Part shown: positions 58,617 through 64,000 of the stretch, one piece after another
Layout of the letters: each line of letters begins with the position of its first letter
Position numbering within the stretch: the stretch's first letter is position 1
Notes under the pieces: generated by a model
Database searches by the model: none
What the model saw: only the letters and a program-made list of their open reading frames with translations
What the model was told of the DNA's origin: nothing
Program-made: the position numbers and the translations under genes
From: Flavobacterium aquidurense
Lineage (GTDB): Bacteria; Bacteroidota; Bacteroidia; Flavobacteriales; Flavobacteriaceae
Assembly (NCBI GenBank): GCA_900107365.1
Contig: FNPS01000008.1
Location: 186,001 to 250,000, forward strand
Length of the DNA: 64,000 nucleotides
Direction of reading: 5' to 3'

Positions 58617-59168
58617 TTGGATTTTAAAAATAATTGAGTAATTTTACACCCTAGAAATCAATGAGATACATTTTATTTCACTGATTTAAGATTGATTTTC
58701 TTTCACTGATTTATTAACCTAAAAAATGACTTTTTTTGAGAAAAATTAAAAATTTTGTCGCTCATTTTTTTACGGTTTTTATTAGTAAACCTTTGACTAA
58801 TGAGCAAATGATTTACGCGTTTGTTAAAACTTCAAAAAGGAGATAGTAACACCTAAGGTTAAATGTTAGAATTGTTTAAGTAATTAGTATAAAATTGATT
58901 ACGAAAAGAGGAAAAATGCTAACCAAAACATTCTATAAGTTATTTATCAACCAAATGGATTAGCCGTGAAATTGATTTTTTGCTTTTAAGATAAACGTAA
59001 TGATTGTTTAAAGACATACCAGAGGAAAGAGTGACTTCTAAAATTTTTAAAGTTGTTATTCTTTTGATGGATTCGAATAATTTTATTTCTGTTTTTTTTT
59101 AATTACAATTTTTTTTAAAACTGAATAAAAAGAGAAAGGCTGCTTGTAATGAGCAGCCTTTCTTGTTA
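58617..59168 (+). ncRNA. possible unannotated transcription unit, no sizeable ORF
   Basis: The 739-base gap 58517-59255 holds no gene. It does hold TTG (58617-58619), 19 bases, TAATTTTA (58639-58646), a one-mismatch promoter on the plus strand, and a 12-base hairpin at 59133-59163. A transcript of about 515 bases would fit. Its content is AT-rich with a 13-base direct repeat TTTCACTGATTTA (58677 and 58701). Very short frames exist (15 codons from 58916; 23 codons from GTG at 59031). It does not match RNase P, tmRNA or other RNAs I know. The alternative is regulatory DNA for menB. Confidence 0.3.
59133..59163. terminator. intrinsic terminator hairpin
   Basis: AGAAAGGCTGCT (59133-59144) pairs perfectly with AGCAGCCTTTCT (59152-59163). 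The T run is better on the minus strand (from CTTTTTATT), so it most likely ends the CvfB-like gene; it could also end a plus-strand transcript. Confidence 0.75.
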
Positions 59169-59199
59169 TAATAATTCTTGCGAATAAATTCCAATTTTT

Positions 59200-59258
59200 T
59201 AAATTCCAAATTCCAAAATGGAAATTCTCATTATTTTTAAGTTGGAATTTGGAATTTA
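59200..59258. repeat. TTCCAAATTCCAA inverted repeat over a stop codon
   Basis: TAAATTCCAAATTCCAA (59200-59216) pairs perfectly over 17 bases with TTGGAATTTGGAATTTA (59242-59258). The right arm contains the stop codon of the CvfB-like gene (59256-59258). Other copies are at 7181-7221 and, degenerate, 26495-26553. Confidence 0.75.
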
Positions 59259-60113
59259 GTTTTCTTTTACCAAATAAATCCCGTCATCTTTGATTTCGAT
59301 AAGTTTATCCTTATACAACGCTCCAATTGCTTTTTTGAAGGTCTTTTTACTCATTTTTAAAACCGTTTTTATGTCTTCCGGATGTGATGCATCATTTAAT
59401 CGTAAGAAACCACGATTGGCACGTAATTCATCCAAAATCTTTTCTGCATTTGGCTCAATGCTTTGATAACCTTGCACTTGTAATGCTACGTCAATTTTAT
59501 TATCAGGACGAATGTTTTTGATAAACCCAATCATTCTGTCTCCAGTTCTGATCGCGTCATCATAAACTTCATCTTTATATAGTAAACCTTTATGTCTTTC
59601 ATTGATGATTACATTGATTCCCAATTCAGTAATATGAGAAACAATCAAATCAACTTCTTCTCCTTTTTCAACGGTAAGCTGATCATTTGATAAAAACTGG
59701 TTCAATTTACTTGAAGCCACCAAACGATTGGTTTTTTCATCCATATAAAGGTAAACCAGATAACGCTTTCCTTTTTCCATAGGACGCGCTTGTTCTTTAA
59801 AGGGAACCAAAATATCTTTCTCCATTCCCCAATCCATAAAAGCACCTACCTGATTGATGTAATTTACTCTTAAAAGCGCAAATTCATTCAATAATATATA
59901 AGGTTCTAATGTAGTTGCAACCGGGCGTTGTTCGTGGTCTAAATAAACAAATACAATAAGCTCCTCGCCTATTTCAAATTCATTTGGCACGTATTTATTG
60001 GGTAATAATATATCGTGGATTCCTTCAGGATCTTTTTCAGGATTTCCTAAAAATAATCCAACTTTGGTATCGCGTAATATGGTAAGTGTATTGTATTTTC
60101 CTATTTCAATCAT
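59256..60113 (-). CDS. cvfB: CvfB-like S1-domain RNA-binding protein
   Basis: 285 residues. Several S1-like beta-barrels are visible (about 3-65, 70-135 with NQVGAFMDWGMEKDILVPFKEQ, 150-215) followed by a winged-helix end (about 225-285, DELRANRGFLRLNDASHPEDIKTVLKMSKKTFKKAIGALYKDKLI). This layout fits the CvfB/YitL family. Relatives bind RNA and affect virulence gene expression in Staphylococcus; the role here is unknown. The promoter box TACATTTG (60165-60158, minus) puts the start of transcription inside the octamer repeat. Confidence 0.87.
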   Translation of the reverse strand: MIEIGKYNTLTILRDTKVGLFLGNPEKDPEGIHDILLPNKYVPNEFEIGEELIVFVYLDHEQRPVATTLEPYILLNEFALLRVNYINQVGAFMDWGMEKDILVPFKEQARPMEKGKRYLVYLYMDEKTNRLVASSKLNQFLSNDQLTVEKGEEVDLIVSHITELGINVIINERHKGLLYKDEVYDDAIRTGDRMIGFIKNIRPDNKIDVALQVQGYQSIEPNAEKILDELRANRGFLRLNDASHPEDIKTVLKMSKKTFKKAIGALYKDKLIEIKDDGIYLVKEN

Positions 60114-60121
60114 TATAATAA

Positions 60122-60165
60122 GGTTCTGAGGTGCTAAGCAACTAAGTTTCTAAGGTGCAAATGTA
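60122..60165. repeat. octamer repeat with the cvfB -7 box at its edge
   Basis: CTGAGGTG, CTAAGCAA, CTAAGTTT, CTAAGGTG at an exact 8-base period (60126-60157), directly followed by CAAATGTA (60158-60165), the minus-strand -7 box TACATTTG. The 5' leader of cvfB would therefore be mostly repeat RNA. Confidence 0.65.
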
Positions 60166-60280
60166 CGAAGTTTGAAAATGGGAAACAGAAAAATATTTTG
60201 GATAAAAAAAAAGCAATAGCGATATCATCTTCGTTTAACCTTTTTAATTAAATTTGAGAACCTAAATTAACTCCAAATCA

Positions 60281-61630
60281 ATGAAAAAAATTACTTTTTA
60301 CTTCGTTTTCGCCTTTTTATTATTTTCTCAGATGGGTATTTCGCAGGTTGCTGAAGATCCTGAAATTAAAAAGATGATTTCAGAAGTTAAAGCCGAAAAC
60401 CTCGAAGCAACTGTTCGAAAACTGGTAACTTTTGGAACCAGACATACTTTAAGCGACACCAAAAGCAAAACAAAAGGGATTGGTGCTGCACAACAATGGG
60501 TAAAATCTGAATTTGACAAATATGCATTAGAATCTGGGGGAAGACTGACTTCAACAATTGATTATTTTACCTATAAAGCAGACGGAAAGCGAGTAAAAGT
60601 TGATAGCCAGCTTGGGAATGTAATGGCGACTTTAAAAGGAACTGATCCTACTGATAGTCGTGTACTAATTATAAGTGGACATCTTGACTCGCGTGTTTCA
60701 GATGTAATGAATATTAAATCTGATGCACCGGGAGCTAATGACGATGGTTCTGGCGTTGCAGCTGTTATTGAATTGGCCAAAATAATGAGTAAACGATCTT
60801 TTCCTGCTACGATTATTTTTGTTGCTGTTGTGGGTGAAGAACAAGGACTTATTGGTGCCCGACACCTGGCTGAATTTGCTAAAGCTTCAAATTGGAATAT
60901 TGTTGCGATGCTGAATAATGACATGATTGGTAACAGCTTATCTAGTGGAACTAATTTAAGAGACAATACACAAATACGCGTATTTAGTGAAACTATCCCT
61001 TATTTAGAAACGGAGGAAGAAGCTAAAATGCGTAAGTCAATTAATCGTGATAATGACAGCCCTTCAAGACTATTGGCGCGTTATATTAAAACAACTACAG
61101 AACAATATGTTGATCAGCTTTCTGTAAAATTAGTGTATAGAAACGATCGTTTTTTAAGAGGAGGCGATCATACTCCTTTTAGCCAAAACGGATTTACGGC
61201 AGTACGTTTTTGTGAAATGAATGAAAATTTTGATCACCAGCATCAGGATTTGAGAACAGAAAATAATACTAAATTTGGAGATCTTCCTGAATTTATGGAT
61301 TTTGATTATTTAAGAAAAAATACCTGTGCCAACTTAGCCGTTTTAGCGAATCTGGCATGGTCTCCTAAAGCTCCGGTAAATGTTGGAATTGAAGTTAAAA
61401 ATCTTTCTAATTCTTCTACTTTAATTTGGAGTGCTCCGGAAGATAAAACGCAATATGGTTATCAGATTCTAATGAGAGAAACGTCTTCATCGCATTGGGA
61501 AAAGACATTTTTTGTAAAAGATACTAAAGTCGAAATCCCTTATTCTAAAGACAATTATTTCTTTGCAGTACAGACCGTTGATGCTTTAGGTCATGCAAGT
61601 ATACCTGTTTTTCCAATTCCGATAAAATAA
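60281..61630 (+). CDS. secreted M28 family aminopeptidase
   Basis: 449 residues. A signal peptide (ending GISQ, about 21), then a zinc peptidase domain with GHLDSR (about 127), DAPGANDDGSGVAAVIELAK (first Asp-bridging region, about 147), VVGEEQGLIGARHLAE (catalytic Glu pair, about 188) and NNDMIGN, and the distal His in GGDHTPFSQNG (about 297). A C-terminal fibronectin-like beta domain (about 365-449) follows. It would trim peptides outside the inner membrane. A -7 box TAAATTTG is at 60249-60256. Confidence 0.9.
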   Translation: MKKITFYFVFAFLLFSQMGISQVAEDPEIKKMISEVKAENLEATVRKLVTFGTRHTLSDTKSKTKGIGAAQQWVKSEFDKYALESGGRLTSTIDYFTYKADGKRVKVDSQLGNVMATLKGTDPTDSRVLIISGHLDSRVSDVMNIKSDAPGANDDGSGVAAVIELAKIMSKRSFPATIIFVAVVGEEQGLIGARHLAEFAKASNWNIVAMLNNDMIGNSLSSGTNLRDNTQIRVFSETIPYLETEEEAKMRKSINRDNDSPSRLLARYIKTTTEQYVDQLSVKLVYRNDRFLRGGDHTPFSQNGFTAVRFCEMNENFDHQHQDLRTENNTKFGDLPEFMDFDYLRKNTCANLAVLANLAWSPKAPVNVGIEVKNLSNSSTLIWSAPEDKTQYGYQILMRETSSSHWEKTFFVKDTKVEIPYSKDNYFFAVQTVDALGHASIPVFPIPIK

Positions 61631-61644
61631 CAAGTCAGTATAAA

Positions 61645-61670
61645 AGAAAAGCGCCATCAGGCGCTTTTCT
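61645..61670. terminator. bidirectional intrinsic terminator
   Basis: AGAAAAGCGCC (61645-61655) pairs with GGCGCTTTTCT (61660-61670) around ATCA, between the convergent M28 and menD genes. Confidence 0.88.
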
Positions 61671-61688
61671 CTTTTTATATACTATTTT

Positions 61689-63350
61689 CTAAACCAACTC
61701 TTTAAAATATTGTTTTAGAATAACATCATTTTGTGCAGTAGGTGTGAAAATTTCTAAAATAACCGGTTTGTCATTTTGTGAATATAAATTATCTATTTCG
61801 GTTTCTAGCGATTCTGTATCAGACGCGGTCAAATACCCGAATTGATACATTTTGGCCAAATGCTCGGCAGTTAAATGATGAGAAGTTTCGAAATAGGTAT
61901 TAAAAACAGGCTTTTCCTCATGTCCCGGTAAAATTCTGAAGATTCCTCCTCCTCCATTATTAATCAAAATAATTTTGAAGTTTTTTGGGATATAGGCATT
62001 CCACAACGCATTGCTGTCGTACAGGAAACTAATATCTCCAGTTATAAAAACATTTTGTTTTCCACTTCCTACCGACGCGCCAATTGCTGTTGATGTGCTG
62101 CCATCAATTCCGCTCGTTCCCCTATTACAGAAAACCTCTATTGATGGATCGATGTGAATTAATTGTGCGTATCGAATTGCAGAGCTGTTGCTAATTTGTA
62201 GCTGACTATTTTTTGGCAAGGATTCGATAACTTTTTCGAAAACTTTAAAATCTGAAAAAGAAGTTTTAGCTAAATATTCACTTCTTCTTACTTTTCTCAA
62301 ATTGTAAATTTTCGCAATTTTTTTTGCATAATTGCTTTCAGTAAAAGTTGTTTGCGCTAATAAATCTTTAAAAAAATCATTTGGCTGCATTACAAAGTGT
62401 TTTGTCAAGGCATTGAATGTATCGTAAGCTCTTAAAGTATCGATATGCCAATGCTCTTTCGGTTTGTGTTTGCGCAAAAATCCTTTTATACGTTTAGACA
62501 CAATCATACCGCCAAAAGTCACTAAAACATCCGGATTAAGCTCTTTAAAATCAACATCTTCAAACGGTGTAATTAAAGTATCAATGCTATTAATAAAATC
62601 AGGATGATGCAGGTTTGAAGTCGTTTCTGTCAATACTACAACAGACGGGTCTTTTGCAAGGTTATCTATAATTTCGTGATCAATAACATTAGCTTCGTTA
62701 ACGCCAACCAGGATTAATTTTCGTTTGGCTGAATTCCAGATTGAAACAAATTGGGCTACATTTTCGATCGTTTTGGTTCCGAAAATTTCTTCTGAATGCG
62801 TAATTTTTGGTTCAACTGAAAGTGTTTCTACCATTTCATACAAAGGTTCTTCAAACGGAGCATTAATATGAACCGGACCTTTTTGAAGAATTGCCGTTTC
62901 TATGGCTTTATTGATTTTTAAATCATTTTCTTCAGAAGCTTCTTCGCTTAAATTGGCATTAAAAACCGAGTGATTCTGAAAAACATTTTGCTGACGAATC
63001 GTTTGTCCATCTCCAATATCTATCTTATTTTGAGGTCGATCCGCAGAAATTACAATCAGGGGAATCTGACTGTAGAATGCTTCGGCTACAGCCGGATAAT
63101 AATTTAATAATGCAGAACCTGATGTACAAACAATTGCAGTTGGTTTTTTAGTTTGCTGTGCAATACCCAATGCAAAAAAAGCTGCGCAACGTTCGTCTGC
63201 AATACTATAACAGCTAAAATTAGGATTTTGTGCAAAACCAATCGTTAAGGGTGCATTTCTTGATCCGGGAGAAATAATAATATTGGTAATTCCTTTTGCT
63301 AAACAAATTTCGATAATGCTTTGTGCAAGCGGTATTTTGGGGTAAATCAT
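61689..63350 (-). CDS. menD: SEPHCHC synthase
   Basis: 553 residues, a thiamine diphosphate enzyme. IISPGSRNAPLTIGFA (about 23-38, with the catalytic Glu region nearby), DERCAAFFALGIAQQTKKPTAIVCTSGSALLNYYPAVAEAFYSQIPLIVISADRP (substrate site) and GTSGIDGSTSTAIG with ITGDISFLYDSNALW (the GDxxFLxD TPP motif, about 445) are typical. It makes SEPHCHC from isochorismate and 2-oxoglutarate. It is apart from menB by the CvfB-like and M28 genes. Confidence 0.96.
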   Translation of the reverse strand: MIYPKIPLAQSIIEICLAKGITNIIISPGSRNAPLTIGFAQNPNFSCYSIADERCAAFFALGIAQQTKKPTAIVCTSGSALLNYYPAVAEAFYSQIPLIVISADRPQNKIDIGDGQTIRQQNVFQNHSVFNANLSEEASEENDLKINKAIETAILQKGPVHINAPFEEPLYEMVETLSVEPKITHSEEIFGTKTIENVAQFVSIWNSAKRKLILVGVNEANVIDHEIIDNLAKDPSVVVLTETTSNLHHPDFINSIDTLITPFEDVDFKELNPDVLVTFGGMIVSKRIKGFLRKHKPKEHWHIDTLRAYDTFNALTKHFVMQPNDFFKDLLAQTTFTESNYAKKIAKIYNLRKVRRSEYLAKTSFSDFKVFEKVIESLPKNSQLQISNSSAIRYAQLIHIDPSIEVFCNRGTSGIDGSTSTAIGASVGSGKQNVFITGDISFLYDSNALWNAYIPKNFKIILINNGGGGIFRILPGHEEKPVFNTYFETSHHLTAEHLAKMYQFGYLTASDTESLETEIDNLYSQNDKPVILEIFTPTAQNDVILKQYFKELV

Positions 63351-63407
63351 TCTTATGGCGTATTATTTTTAAAGAAAATCTAAACTTGAAGATTTTTTTT
63401 GATACCA

Positions 63408-63415
63408 CAAAGTTA
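63408..63415 (-). promoter_or_regulatory. -7 box of menD
   Basis: On the minus strand TAACTTTG (63415-63408) matches the consensus 58 bases before the ATG. No -33 TTG at 19-21 bases. Confidence 0.5.
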
Positions 63416-63521
63416 CAAACTTCGCATTTGATTTACTTATAAATTGGGAAGATATTAAGGCTGTTTTTAGAAAAAGGAAATATATTTGTAAAAGCGATTT
63501 TTCGATCAAAATAAATTTTAT

Positions 63522-64000
63522 ATGCGTTTTATTTATCTTTTTTTACTTTGTATTTCCTTACAAACCGTAAAGTCACAAAATCAATTTGTTCCTGACGACA
63601 TGTCTTATAAGAAAGCTCTGGAAACTGCAAAAACAGAAGGAAAACCTCTTTTTATAATGCTTTATGCCGAATGGTGTCCGCATTGTAATCAGATGAAAAA
63701 AGAAGTTTTTAGTGATCCTGATGTCATGGCTTTTTTAAAGGAAAATTATGTTTGTATCTGGAAAAACATTGAAAAAGAAGAAGGATTAGCTTTAAAGAAT
63801 AAATACAACACCAAATCACTCCCTACTTTTTTATTTTTGGATGATAATGAAACGCTTTTGTATGCCTTGAAAGGTGAAATGAAAACTGCCGAATTCATGA
63901 CAGAAGTAAAATATGCATTGAATTCCAAAATGCAATTACCTTATTTAGAAAAGGAATTTCTTTCGGATCCAAGTAATCCAACCAAGTTTTTTGCTTACTT
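63522..64000 (+). CDS. secreted thioredoxin-like protein, cut by the window end
   Basis: 159 full codons are visible, without a stop. A signal peptide (ending VKSQ, about 19) precedes a thioredoxin fold: LFIMLYAEWCPHCNQMKKEVF (active site WCPHC, C52 and C55), NIEKEEGLALKNKYNTKSLPTFLFLD with the cis-proline at about residue 95, and a following helix. The N-terminal part matches DUF255/thioredoxin_7-type proteins. It would act on periplasmic disulfides. A -7 box TATATTTG is at 63481-63488. The C-terminal part lies beyond the window. Confidence 0.85.
   Translation, partial: MRFIYLFLLCISLQTVKSQNQFVPDDMSYKKALETAKTEGKPLFIMLYAEWCPHCNQMKKEVFSDPDVMAFLKENYVCIWKNIEKEEGLALKNKYNTKSLPTFLFLDDNETLLYALKGEMKTAEFMTEVKYALNSKMQLPYLEKEFLSDPSNPTKFFAY

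Noticed and set aside
59021..59040. GAGGAAAG near 59023 as an RNase P RNA signature
   Set aside because: The match stops after eight bases, lies near the wrong end of the region and no other conserved RNase P RNA block is present.

Overview
The window looks like core chromosome of a Flavobacterium-type member of the Bacteroidota. The evidence is AT-rich DNA, weak Shine-Dalgarno signals, and promoters of the Bacteroidota form TTG-N19-21-TAnnTTTG (clear copies at 23121-23150 minus, 23296-23325, 29125-29156 and 39814-39844). The gene content agrees: fused branched-chain 2-oxoacid dehydrogenase E1, Bacteroidota-type PEP carboxylase, a menaquinone gene set, a bacillithiol-type reductase, and many lipoproteins. 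I see no rRNA, insertion sequence, prophage, plasmid gene or CRISPR array. One tRNA gene (Val, TAC) is present.

Layout. 1-6.1 kb: an AT-rich orphan membrane protein, a Crp/Fnr regulator beside an NAD(P)-dependent oxidoreductase, a DUF885 lipoprotein and the fused E1 enzyme. 6.2-12.4 kb: an Fe(II)/2-oxoglutarate-type oxygenase, a SUI1-like factor, a nucleoside phosphorylase, DinB and VOC proteins, a DUF4265 protein, a signal-less periplasmic-binding-protein homologue and a transglutaminase-like membrane protein. 12.5-23 kb: acetyltransferases, a family 2 glycosyltransferase, a second Crp/Fnr regulator plus oxidoreductase (SDR), GAPDH, an AraC regulator, a TlpA-like thioredoxin and a secreted Zn protease. 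23-29 kb: tRNA-Val, an ABC exporter, a porin, proline dehydrogenase and aroB. 29.1-32.3 kb: a polyamine operon of arginine decarboxylase, a deoxyhypusine-synthase-like enzyme and a small protein with a polyacidic tail, preceded by a leader with a small ORF and a hairpin. 32.4-40.4 kb: recQ, DinB, ppc, an Lrp regulator, an M14 carboxypeptidase and an HTH regulator separated by an operator array. 40.4-53.3 kb: envelope and redox genes (acyltransferase, M23 peptidase, APC permease, SufS-like enzyme, msrA, selO, ypdA, CYTH protein) and an OmpA/helix-hairpin-helix pair. 53.3-63.4 kb: menC, menA, menB and menD interspersed with a TPR protein, an MBL-fold hydrolase, a CvfB-like RNA-binding protein and an M28 peptidase. 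The window ends inside a thioredoxin-like gene.

The most interesting signals are mostly non-coding. (1) Six near-identical palindromes TTTACA-N2-TGTAAA fill the gap between the M14 peptidase and the HTH gene and overlap their promoters. (2) The leader of the polyamine operon looks like an attenuator, and the third gene of that operon ends in a tail with 43 acidic residues out of 65. (3) Two Crp/Fnr genes each sit directly upstream of an oxidoreductase with a palindrome about 40 bases before the predicted start of transcription. (4) Several families of phased intergenic repeats (8-base period with TTAG/CTAAG core, 7-base period GTTTCAN, and others) sit at gene ends and double as hairpins or terminators. 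(5) Two copies of a structured element starting AGCCCCGATAGAG lie directly behind convergent genes. (6) 739 bases upstream of menB hold no gene but do hold a promoter-like site and a hairpin.
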